From assembly GCA_951799445.1 (NCBI GenBank), contig OX637287.1:16182224-16246223 (forward strand): 64,000 bases of DNA, in the 5' to 3' direction. The stretch is from Pseudisothecium myosuroides (lineage: Eukaryota > Streptophyta > Bryopsida > Hypnales > Lembophyllaceae). Positions 47,256 to 58,186 of this stretch are shown in pieces. The notes beneath the pieces were generated by a model. The model made no database searches, was not told the DNA's origin, and saw only the letters and a list, made by a program, of their open reading frames with translations. The position numbers and the translations under genes were made by a program. Position 1 is the stretch's first letter. Each line of letters begins with the position of its first letter.

Positions 47256-49133
47256 TATCTTAAGGCCAACTCCAAAGGAGGCACATATTTCTTTTTATAG
47301 AGTTGTGCGCTTATTTCACAAATCAAACCTAAGTGGAATTACAATTTTCCAATAAAAATTGTAATTTATGTAAATTTCAGAAGTAGTCTGCCCTAAAATT
47401 CCCGCTAAAATTACAAAACCGCCTATATAGAGTGGAATCATAAACATCCCATAAACAAACCATAACTGCCTTTTTATGTATCTAATGACACTTAAGTGCT
47501 CACCAATTGATAAAGAATTGACACGTTACCCCTTGTAGACATTAATGCACTATTTTGTCATAAAAATGAACAGATTTGGATGTTTTTTAAGATGAAATTG
47601 GGGCCAAAAATAGGAGCCAGATGGAATTGGACAGGTCTACCTTATATTTGGAGACCACCGTTTGAAAGCTATTTCTATGCCCAAGGTATCTAAAAATTGC
47701 AAGCAGACTACGGTATCAGAGCCTCCTATCTCTTTATGATCCTTTGTATTCTGATTTATGTGATGATTGATTTTCTGTGTACGTTGATAAATAATGTGTG
47801 CATGGGTGAAAGATGATGTGCATGGCCCATGTGATCATCACACACAACATAACTTCACTTTCTTTTTTCTTTTTCTTTTTCTTTTTTTTCTTGAAATACC
47901 CGGACAATTTCCATTAAAAGAGAAACAGTACAAGCTACATTTTCTTTTTCTTTTGACAGAAATGAGAGTACATGTCATTGCCGCACTGAAAAAGAGCGTA
48001 AGGTATTTCATGATGCACAAATGCAGCATGCTCAATCAGACCACGGCTCCACAGATGTAAGCATTCCCACATGTATTGTCATTCAGATGATGTATAAATC
48101 AGAACTTCTATGGACTACTTCCACTGCTCTCCAGTATTCCAGTGCAGTCAGTGATCAGAGAAGTACTTACTGATCTTATATTCTAATTTCTATGTTGAGA
48201 GGCTTGTTATAAAAATCCTACTGTCAGTCTTCCAGTAGAAAGTCACAAGTTAGAGTTAAAAAGCAATATGCATATATTTTTGAAGTTCCGGAAATTATAT
48301 TTGTATATGTAACTTGAGAGTATGAAGATAAAGATTTTGTAAAGACACAAAGTACTTGTATTATGGCTGGAACTGCTTTTGGAGGAAGAAAATACAGTAT
48401 TGCACAAACTTCTTATTTGAATTGAAAGTCACCATTCAACTAGTTCTTTATGAATGTTAATGACAGAGTGGTTCACGAATGTCTTCACCATGAAACAACA
48501 ACATAATGGCACAATTACACTGTGTGGCCATCAGGGTTTTGAAAGATTGTTTTGCAGAGAGAAAGTAGTTTGCTAAACATTCAAACGTGATTGATCTGTA
48601 CATTTCACAGTGCATAATAAGCTATATAATATTTTTAGGAGGAAAGTGATTATTTTTCCTGTATCTATCCGTATATTTCATAGAATGCATCACTAAAATA
48701 TGTTGAAACTCTAGGAAAAAAGAAATTATTTTATGCATATGATCTAACTTATCTGTATATGTACTTGGGAGAGTGGGAGTCTGGGTATGTGGACTATAAT
48801 ACCGAGACTGTTGTACATGTGAAGTTTTAAAGTCAGGATATTAGTTTGGGTGCTTTGCCAACACACACAAGACGGCATCTTGATTGATGCTTTCGTGACG
48901 TCTTTTTAACATTTACAAAATTGATAATTTATTTAAAAATTGTTGGATTCTTTCATTTTACAATTGCAGTTGTTTCCTACTTGAATTCAACTTCCTTGCA
49001 ATTGCAGTTGCATTTGTTACATTGTTGAATTTAGTTTTTTTGCAACTATAGATTGACATACTGGTTTCCACAGAGCATAGACTCTTGTCCACATCAACAA
49101 TTGTGATGAATCATGAAAGGAAATGAGCTCACA
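47256..49133. other. intergenic, retroposon scrap and PBS-like motif
   Basis: A GGTATCAGAGCC primer-binding-site-like motif at 47711-47722 recalls LTR retrotransposons primed by initiator tRNA-Met, but no LTR or gag/pol was seen around it. At about 47875-47945 a T-rich run is followed by CTTGAAATACCCGGAC and AAAAGAGAAACAGTACAAGC, a minus-strand LINE-like tail similar to 16725-16785. No gene was recognised. Confidence 0.4.
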
Positions 49134-50065
49134 TTAACCCCTGAAGTTCCATGACTATGTTTTCACCGAAAACACTCAAAAACTGCCATTTTTAGTACAA
49201 GTACCAAATTTTTGAATTTTTTTTTGACACATGTAACCGTAGGATCTTATAGTAAACTAGTTTTAGAAGATGTGGAAAAAAATTCAGAATTTTCCACCAT
49301 GCGGATTGGAAGATATTAGCATTTGAATTAGCAAACATCCTTTTTTTTGTTCCTGCGAAAAACAGGGCAGTTGCACTTCACAAGGTCACATTTGTATGAA
49401 AAAATGTCCAAAATGGTGGTGCTTCTTTGAATTCTTTTTCCTAAACAAGTTGGCTACATGCTTAAAAAATTTCAAATCATTTGGAATTGTACAACATATA
49501 CAAAAAAAATAGTAACTTGTAGAAAGAAGTAGAGAATGATCCAAAATACTAAATTGTTAAGAGTTTAATTATGGAATTGAAAAATGTCAATCCCAATGGT
49601 TGTAATGTTTTAATAAACAACCTAAATCCTATGATTTTTTTTTTTCAAAAAAATATTAAAAATTGAGTTAAATAAACAACTTCAAAGTTTATTTCAGAGT
49701 AGAGAATCCGTAACTGCCTTCAAACTAAAAAACCTCATAACTTTTGAATCATTGGTTGAAATGGAATGATTTAAAGCTTTCCACATATATATAACTCTAG
49801 AAAACCAATTTCAAATTTTTCCTTTTGAAAAAACTGATTTTTTCAGATCTGCCCGGACTGCCCACTGAGTGAAAAAAGTAACATATTAGGCCATAACTTT
49901 TGACTCCTATTTTGAAATGTCATGAAATTTAATGCGCATGAAAGATATTCCTCGTCCCCACCTTCTATTAAAGTTTTAGCTTAAAATATGAAAATCTCTA
50001 GTCACACATACCTATCCAAAATCGCTATGTTGCTAAAAATAGCAGGCTGTTCCTTTAGGGGTTAA
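49134..50065 (-). mobile_element. TTAA-flanked TIR element, type A (A5)
   Basis: TTAA (49134-49137) then CCCCTGAAGTTCCATGAC. The right end is GCAGGCTGTTCCTTTAGGGG then TTAA (50062-50065). At 932 bp it is almost the same length as A1 (933 bp), in the opposite orientation, and collinear throughout. This makes A1/A5 the best pair for deriving a consensus. No transposase is encoded. Confidence 0.82.
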
Positions 50066-50345
50066 TTTAAAATTTGAACTATGTTATAAGTCTCCCGTAA
50101 TCCTATACTTCATTTTATAACTGCTTTGCAACTAAAACAATGTATAGGTAAGATTTGGTGCTAATAACAATGGCTGTAGTTATAGGACACTTGTATAGGA
50201 CACTTAGTCAACGTGTAACCAGTTGTGGCAAACAAGTTTTTCTTATAGTGACTAAACAATCATTAATTCATTATATTACTGAAAAATTGTCCTTTCTAGT
50301 CTCTGGTTATTAAAAATCCAACTTGTTTGTATACAAAAGTATATT

Positions 50346-51288
50346 TTAATCCCTAAAGTCCCATTATTCCCTATAAAGGACAAAATGGATTTTAGACAGG
50401 CTCCTAAGGTCTAAGGTGTCAACATTCATCATGATCTTTTGAATTTTTTTGTGAAGATAGAAAAACTCAATAGCTTTTAGAAATATAATTTTTATTTAAA
50501 TTGGTGCTTAAAAGAAAGAAATATGTCACAACAAGTCCAAATTTTAGTTTGGCAAGCAGAAAAAAATCCCCACAAAAATTTAAAATAAATCTTAATAAAT
50601 TGCTTTCTCATATTGAGATTATATTTTTATCTATATGGGAAGCTTTGATTCATTATATTTGGATTATTGATGTCAAAGTTATGAAAAATCTTGTTTAATT
50701 TGGGCCTTTAGGGGGCAATTAGAGCATCCTTTTTGAAAAAATAACTTATAGGATTCAATTCTAAACTCAATCTTCACAATTTTTCAAAAACAAATTTGCA
50801 AGGTTAAGATCTCTTGCTAGAAAAATCTCACCATTGATATTAATGTGTTTCAATTTCATCTTAGAGCTACTAACAGTTTAGTTTTCTCATAAACCTTGAA
50901 CCTACTTCCCTTTAACAATTTTTTAATGCTTGAAAATTAAACTTTTAAAAATAAAAAAATTGAGACTCTCAAATCAATTCTTCAACATAAAAAATTATAA
51001 ATTCAAATTTATTAGTGCAAAAATTTGAAGCTAAGAAGTCAAAGTCAAAAAATCTAGTTGAGCAAGGTGCCAAAAAAATTTGTTTTCTTTACTTTAAATG
51101 CAAATATTTTGCAATCTATGTTGTCAAAAATTTTGAAATTTCTTTCAAACATTTTTATACTAGTCTAATGCAAGACCCTACAGATAGATATGAAATTTTT
51201 ATTTTAAGAAAAACTTGCTCTTTGCAAAAGAAATGGCAGTTTTGAGTGTTTTTTGATGGGAAAATGACCTTGGGACTTTAGGTGTCAC
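50346..51288 (+). mobile_element. TTAA-type element, type B (B4)
   Basis: TTAA (50346-50349) then TCCCTAAAGTCCC. The body carries GGAAGCTTTGATTCATTATATTTGG and TTAGTGCAAAAATTTGAAGC. The right end is GACCTTGGGACTTTAGGTGTCAC, with the last TTAA mutated. Length is about 0.94 kb, non-coding. Confidence 0.7.
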
Positions 51289-51378
51289 TTAAGTAAGTCC
51301 TAGAAGCATGTTTTTTCAATATGTTTTTTTTAAAAATATCTGACCTTTGATTGTACAGTTTTTAACAAAATATTGCAC

Positions 51379-51964
51379 TTAACCACTAAAGGACCAAGGC
51401 ATTTTCTGGCTCCAAAACCACTGAAAACTGCCATTTCTGTTGCGATCACTCCCTAAACCCAAAAAAACTTTTTTTTAGAATCTAACCGTAGGATCTTGTA
51501 GTTCACTTGTCTCAGATCACGTGGTAAAATTTTCATGAAGTTTGACCGTATGGATTGGAAGATATTAGCATTTGAAGTTGGAAAAAGAAGTTTTTTTGAA
51601 GAAGATACTTAGATTGCCCGAAAAACAAGATTGCTCATAACTTTCTCATTCTGAGTCCAAATAGAATGAATCAAAGCTTCAAATATAGACAAAAACATGA
51701 TCTTTCAGAAAAAAATTAAAAATTAAAAAAATTCATTTTTTTCTGGGTTTGTTTTTTCTGCCTGGCGAACAGCTTTTTTGGCTTAGGGTGGCATAACTTT
51801 TGCTCCCGGGCACCGATTGGAAAAAAAATTATATTTTTAGAAAGCTACTAATATTATCTACCTTCAAAAAAAGTTTCAAAAAATCAGGTCAAACTTTGAG
51901 GTCACACGAGCCTGCCCAAAATCCCGAAAGTCCCCCGAGGGGACTTTGGTCCTTAAGGGGTTAA
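51379..51964 (-). mobile_element. TTAA-flanked TIR element, short type B (B5)
   Basis: TTAA (51379-51382) then CCACTAAAGGACCAAGGC. The right end is GTCCCCCGAGGGGAC, TTTGGTCCTTAAGGGG, then TTAA (51961-51964). At 586 bp it is an internally deleted type B that keeps both ends, including the subterminal palindrome and the CCCGGGCACCGATTGG block. Its right TTAA is shared with the next element. Confidence 0.82.
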
Positions 51965-52360
51965 TCCCTCAAGGCATAAGAACCTCTTGACAATAGAGGT
52001 TGTCAATGAGTAGTCCCACTTTGATATCTTTTGCATATAGATGTGCTTGAGATTTTTAACTTTAAGTATACAAAAATAAAGACTAATTTGTCTAGTATGC
52101 ATCGAATTAATTGTGGAAAATATTGACCATTGGATTTTTAGATTATAACAATTTTGAATGATCAACTTACAGGCAAAAAATGTAGCGTTTGGAGAAGAAA
52201 AATTATAAAAAGATGAATAATCCCCTCCCTCTAAGAAAATTGAGTTGGAATCTAAGGCAAATGAAGTATTTTTTGAATTAAAAAAACTCTCAAATTTATA
52301 AATATTTTCATATAGAAGTGAGTGAAAAAGCCAAAATTGACCAAATTAAATCCTACAAAT

Positions 52361-52398
<38 letters not shown>

Positions 52399-52724
52399 TG
52401 CGTCAATTTTTGAAATTCAATGGTTGATATTATCAACATTATTTTTGGAACATCTTCAAAAATAAATTCCACTATTCTTTTCACTCGAAAGTTGTCCAAA
52501 ATTTATGTCCATGGCTCCCTTCTACAAGACTGCATTTTCTAAATAAATATTTCAATACTTCTCACATTGAAATTTTGAAAATCCAAAAATGCAACAAGTA
52601 CGTCAACTTGTTACTCTACAAGAACCTACTTTACAAAATATTGAGATTTATTTCACCCTACCAAAAATCTGTCATTGAAAACTTGAAGAGGACACACTTT
52701 GTCCTTTAGGCCTTGAGAGGTTAA
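51961..52724. mobile_element. TTAA-flanked TIR element, type E, abutting B5
   Basis: TTAA (51961-51964) then TCCCTCAAGGCATAAG. The right end is TTTAGGCCTTGAGAGG then TTAA (52721-52724). TIRs of about 12 bp (TCCCTCAAGGC / CCTCTCAAGGC). The 764-bp body is unlike types A and B and holds a CA microsatellite at 52364-52396. Sharing one TTAA with B5 implies that one element inserted into the other's flanking TTAA. Confidence 0.68.
52364..52396 (+). repeat. (AC)n microsatellite
   Basis: An uninterrupted AC dinucleotide run of about 33 bp, likely length-polymorphic. Confidence 0.97.
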
Positions 52725-53326
52725 TACTACCTTTTTTCTTGTAGTGGTGAAAGAATTTTAGAGCCCTTTAATTATTTAAATTGCAGGATATTAGCTAATA
52801 AAATTAAATAAATACTTTTTTACTCCTTTTTGTATGTAAGACTTTGAATCATCTGAACTTGCAATATTGCAATACAAATATTTCAGATAAAAAATTTCAT
52901 GGTGGAAAATTGTATTAAAATTCTAGGAAAAAATTCAAAAAGAAAATATGAATTTTTATTCCCTAAAAAAATTGTTAAGTAGCAGTAGATGTAAGATAGA
53001 AAGAAAACATAAATAATTAGAAACTGTATGATGGATGTCAATCTTAACATCGAGATTGTTCTAAACAAACAATTTAACCTTTTAACTATAGGTAGTCCAA
53101 ATTTCTAAAATAGAATAATTTAAATAGAATAATTCCTCGATGTAAAATAGAATAATAATTTAAAGACAAATTTCAAACAAAAGTTGGGAACTGTGATTGA
53201 TAAATCATATCCATATAGACATATCAATTGTTCTTCCAACCAACGTTTTTCAATAAATTTTGAAATCTAAAATTGATTATAGATTAAATCATTACAAAAT
53301 ATGGTATTAACTACAATATTGAGTTA

Positions 53327-53579
53327 CATTAAAAGAGATTTTGGAGGGCTAAAGGGCCATTTCAGGCCCATTCTTCATGTTGCAAACTAGACACTGTTGG
53401 CCAGAATAAATAATAATTTCAAATTTCAAATTTTAAAAATAATTCAAATTTAAATAAATATTATTATGTGACATGGCCAAAGTTTAGCCACATCAAACTA
53501 CTAGTGTGGCGTTGTTCCCACAGTCCGGGAACTTAGGGGAATTTGTGGCCCTATAACACCCTTGAAGTTTCATCTAATG
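53327..53579 (+). mobile_element. MITE, CATTAGAAGAGATTTGAGG family, diverged copy 3
   Basis: It starts CATTAAAAGAGATTTTGGAGG and ends GTTTCATCTAATG, 253 bp. It keeps GGCCATTTCAGGCCC, GACATGGC, and CACAGTCCGGGAACT in family order. It is more diverged than the other three, and therefore older. Confidence 0.75.
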
Positions 53580-54102
53580 GAAATTGCACAATCAAAGGTC
53601 TGGTATTTAAAAAAAAACTTAATGAAAAAACATATGTCTAGGACTTGCTTTAAAATACCTTTACTAAATTCCCACATCTTGTCAAATCAATCAATTTTTG
53701 CATGTCCTTTTAGCATTTTTAAAAGACAACATTAACTACTAAAAGACAAAAATTGCAAGTCATGGGGTTTGAATTCCTTACCAAAAGGTTGGTGATGAGA
53801 AACCTTAGAGCATGGCCATTGTAGCCGGCCAAATGGGCCCGGGCAAGCTGGCTCCTTACTTCCATAGTGCCTGGTGAAGAGGCCCTTCCACAACGTCGGA
53901 TAGAATCGGCCCATTGAAAAATGGTCAAGGCTCCCTATACTCGTCAGAATTCTAGCCCGGTAATTAATGAACATTAATTTAGAATTAAATTAGAAGCTAC
54001 AACTGCAAGGCAAAGGTTTGTTTTGATTGTGGCTTGTTTTGGCTATGGCATTTTTCGGCTCTTCTCAAGCAAGCTTTTCTATAGAATTTTTGGAAAACTT
54101 TT

Positions 54103-55304
54103 TTGTTTGCATTTTTTGTATTTTACAGAGAGTATTTAGGGATGGATGTTTGGAGGGCTCGCTTTCGGGCTAGTCAAGATTTATTCTATGATAGTAATGA
54201 GGAGGAGGAGTTTACTGCAAACTTGAATTTAGGTTTAGGATTTTGGGTTAACAATGAGTTCACTAGACCTTCCGTTGGTGGTGGATCTCGTCCAATGAAA
54301 GCCCCAAATGTGGATAGAGATTGCCATGAGATGCATGAGAAGATGTTTAAGGATTACTTTAGTGAATCCCCTGTGTATGGGGCTTCTCTGTTTCGACGAT
54401 GCTATAGAATGTGTCGTTCCTTATTTGTGTTCATCATGGACAAAGTTTGTGCTCATGATTCTTATTTTGTGCAAAATAGGGATGCATTTGGATACATGGG
54501 ATTGTCTCCACATCAGAAGATTACTGTTGCTTTTTGTATGCTTTCATATGGCATTTGTTCAGATACCACTGATGAATATTGCCGTACAAGTAATACAACT
54601 GCGATGGAGTCTATGAAGAGGTTTTGTGTGGCGATTCGAGCAATTTTCAAGGAGCATCATTTGAGACAACCAACACGGGCACACTTTGACAAGCACTTAG
54701 CCCTCAATGAAGCTTGAGGTTTTCCGAATATGTTTGCTTCATTGGATTGTATGCACTATGAGTGGAAGAATTGTCCAGTGGCTTGGCAAGGTAGCTTTGG
54801 GGATAGATGTAGTAAAAAGCCTATCATTCTTGAGGCCATAGCCACTGAGGATTTGTACATTTGGCATGCTTTCCTTGGACTCCCGGGGTCTAACAATGAC
54901 CTCAATGTCTTAGACCGCTCTCCATTGATACATAACATGTTGACTAGTGAGCTGCGTGATACGCAATTCATAGTCAATGGATGTCATTATGATCGATATT
55001 ATCTTTTGACAAATGGCATCTATCCTCCTTGGGGCTTGTTTTGTTCAAAGTATCCATCGGCCAACCAATGAGAAGAAAAGGTATTTTGCACAGTGACATG
55101 AGGCAGTTCGCAAAGATGTGGAGCATTGTTTTGGTGTACTTCAAGCTCGGTTTGCCATCATCAGAAACCCATGTAGATAGTAGAGTATGGATGTCATAGC
55201 AGACATTATGTTTGCTTGTTGCATCCTCCACAACATGATAGTGGAGGATGAACAAGATGTAGATGGCCTTGAAGACATTGTGACAGAGTTGCAGAGAGAT
55301 ATTC
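54103..55304 (+). pseudogene. PIF/Harbinger (HARBI1/ALP1-like) DDE transposase, pseudogene
   Basis: The likely start is ATG 54142 (MDVWRARFRASQDLFYDSNE). The DDE superfamily-4 core is readable, with first D in SLDCMHYEWKNCP (54745), second D in GSNNDLNVLD (about 54898) and E in DVEHCFGVLQARFAI (55121). Breaks are a TGA at 54715-54717 where the family has Arg before GFPNMF, a +1 frameshift near 55035-55045, a TGA near 55093, and two adjacent TAGs after NPCR near 55177. The C-terminal ILHNMIVEDE is intact. The frame then runs into the TIR of the MITE at 55305, which truncates the 3' end. The stops fit C-to-T and G-to-A change. It cannot make an active enzyme. Confidence 0.93.
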
Positions 55305-55587
55305 CATTAGAAGAGATTTGAGGGCTGGGAGGGGCCGTTTCAGGCTGTTCCCGCAACTGGGAACAGTCAGAATATAAAAATAATAAAAAATTATTTAAAA
55401 AAAATTAAAATTAAAAAAAAAATTATTAAAAAATTATTAAAATTATTAAAAAAATTATTTAAAAAAATTATTAAAAAATTAATTTTCTGACGTGGCACTC
55501 TCTCAGTCACGTCAGATTACTGCTCCAAGGCTGTTCCCAGGGCCAGATAACTCGCGGGCTCTTAGAGCCCTCAAATCTCTTCTAATG
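55305..55587 (+). mobile_element. MITE, CATTAGAAGAGATTTGAGG family, copy 4, inside transposase 3' end
   Basis: It starts CATTAGAAGAGATTTGAGGG and ends CCCTCAAATCTCTTCTAATG, 283 bp, with perfect 20-bp TIRs. Blocks CTGTTCCCGCAACTGGGAACAG and TGACGTGGC...CACGTCA surround an AT-only core. It is nearly identical to copy 1 in the opposite orientation, so it is one of the younger insertions. It cuts the transposase reading frame. Confidence 0.9.
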
Positions 55588-56885
55588 CATAGCCATATGC
55601 TAGAAGGTTAACATTTGACAAGTTGCTCACTAGTACTACGGAGATAGAAGACTCTAACACTCACCATGGACTTAGAGGAGACCTCATAGAGCACTTGTGG
55701 GCTTTGAAAGGAGCCAATATGCATGCATTAAATTTAGATTTATAAAAGGCAATACTATCACTCTTTGAAAAGAATTTTTCCTACCATGTAAAAGTTGTGG
55801 CCATCTCACCAAACAGTGACTAATAAGACTAATATCCCCAAGAGGCATAAGCCACATTAGTCATAGTGGAGCCAATCTCTCAAATTACTTGCCTCTCGTA
55901 TTTCAAAATGATTCCAAAACTTCCCAATAGTTACAAAAAACCCTGAAGGAGCAACCTAGCATATAAAATTGTACAACTGAATGCAATATCCTATTTACTT
56001 TTAAATATGGAAGTAAACAATAAAAAATATGTGAAAAATCTAAAAAATGTCCAATGCTCCCACAAAATGTCAAATAGGTTCCCATTATAGTAAAGAAAAA
56101 ATATAGAAAGTTTTAAGGATTTTCACCCAACCACGCAAAAATTGTGGCCAATTAGTCATAGTGGAGCTAGTCCCTCAAATTACTTCCTTCCGTATTCCAC
56201 AATGGTCCCAAAACTTCCCAATAGTTACAAAAATCCTACAAAAACATCCTAACATATAAAATTGCACAACTAAATGCCAATTCCTATTTACTTTTAAATA
56301 TGAAAGTAAAACAATAAAAAATATGTGAAAAATCCAAAAAATGTCCAATGTTCCCACAAACTGTCATATAGGTGCCCATTACAGTAAAAAAAAAATATAA
56401 AAGATTCTAGAAAGTTTCACTCGACCCCGCAAAAATTGTGGTCAATTTGCCGCATTGTGACTAATGTGATTACACTACTAGAAAAGGGGGCCCTAATCAA
56501 CAGAAAATTAATGCACTTACGTTGATTACAAAAAAAAAAAATTGGGCTCTGTTGACTTGGCAGTCCCCCAAACATCAATCAACATGATTTGGTTGATTTG
56601 AACAAAAAAAAAATTTGCTCAATTGATTCGGCAATCCTCTCAACATCATTTTCATTTTCCCACATACTGTAATAGTAAGATAGGGCCAGCCAAAAATAAT
56701 TATTTAAAAAGTATGCCAAAAAATAAATAAAATGAATAAAAAAAAATGTCAAATTCAGCAAAAAATTAAATGATCAAAATTTTGTAAAAAATAGAAATGT
56801 CCAATATTAGCGGGAAAGTCCAAAATAAAGTCCAGTGACCATCTAAAATCAAGATATTCTATATGGCAAGGTGATGGACTTATGG

Positions 56886-57643
56886 GACTCCCAAAAATAA
56901 TTGGCTACTATATAAATTGTTTTAATAAACTAAGAAATTGGAAATATTAAGAGAAATTTTGACATGTTGTATAAAAGGGATTCTACCTTTATGTACAATT
57001 TCACTTAGAATGGATTATATTTAGACTTATTATTATTTGAATGAAATTTTTATGGAAAAATAATTTTTTTGTGAAAAGTCAAAATGTCTCATTTCTTTTT
57101 ATAGGAAGAATGTGCATCTTGACTAGACTCACATACTACAAGATCCATGAATATTGGATTTTTATTGATTGATATCTTATTGATTAAAATTTGACTTTTT
57201 AATTTTTCACTCCATAAATTGCAAATATGTTTTTGATATATATAGTTATTTGATGTTATTTTGAATTTTTATTTTATTTTTTTGCAATCTATGGAATGAA
57301 AAATAAAAAAATGAAAATTTTGAGGTCAAATTTTAATCAATAAGATTTCAATCCATAAAATTCAATCAATAAAAATTTAAAATTCATGGAACTTATAATA
57401 TGTAATTCTAGTCAAGATGTATATTCTTCCTATAAAAAGAAATGAGACATTTTGACTTTTCACAAAAAAGTTATTTTTACATAAAAATTTCATTCAAATA
57501 ATAATAGGTCTAAGTATAGTCCATTCTAAGTGAAATTGTAGAATCCCTTTTGTACAACAATATGCCCAATTTTCACTTCACAATTCTAGTTTCTCAATTT
57601 ATGAGAGCAATTTATATGGTGGTCCCAACTACTACTAGGAGTC
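56886..57643. repeat. long inverted repeat inside CACTA, arms about 345 bp
   Basis: The left arm (56886 to about 57230) from GACTCCC through TATAAATTG, AAAAGGGATTCTAC, TTATTATTTGAATGAAATTT and GTCAAAATGTCTCATTTC is mirrored in the right arm (about 57282-57643). The loop is about 50 bp. A transcript would fold into a long hairpin. Confidence 0.88.
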
Positions 57644-57755
57644 ACCGTTTTTCATTGACATTTAGTAAAAATGATAGTAGATAGGTTGTTTTTACAATGA
57701 AATCCATTGTTCATCATGAATTATCAAAGAATATGGGATAATTTGAAGATGAAAG

Positions 57756-58186
57756 CTTGACCGCTCATTGTCAAAATGTAGGAATTGTGTGCAAAGTAGA
57801 ATTTCAAACCTCATTTTGTCATAGTAGAATATCTTTTTTCAAAGCTTTTTGAACTAAAAAAAGTTGTGAAATCAAGCCAAATTTCATTTCCAAAAAACCT
57901 TTTGATGTTTCAAGCCTCCAATCAAAAGTTATGGACAAATTTCAAAGTGGGTGTTTGAAATTGTTAAAAAAATGTCCCTTCTAACCCCTCTCTCAAATTT
58001 GTCCATAACTTTTAATTGAAGACTTCAAATCTCAAACGGATTTTTGGAGATGAAATTTAGATTCATTTTCTACAATAACTTAGTTCAAAGTTTTTTGAAA
58101 AAAGTAATTCTACAATGCCTAAATGAGGTCTGAAATTCTACTTAAACCACAATTCTTACTTTTGACTTAAGTATGAGCGATTGAGC
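57756..58186. repeat. second inverted repeat inside CACTA, arms about 200 bp
   Basis: Left-arm landmarks CCGCTCATTGTCAAAATG, GAATTTCAAACCTCATTT, TCAAAAGTTATGGACAAATTT are mirrored by AAATTTGTCCATAACTTTTA, AAATGAGGTCTGAAATTCTA, CTTTTGACTTAAGTATGAGCG. The centre is near 57970. Confidence 0.85.

Noticed and set aside
47256..47760. An LTR retrotransposon at the PBS-like motif
   Set aside because: No TG...CA LTR pair, polypurine tract or gag/pol coding found nearby.
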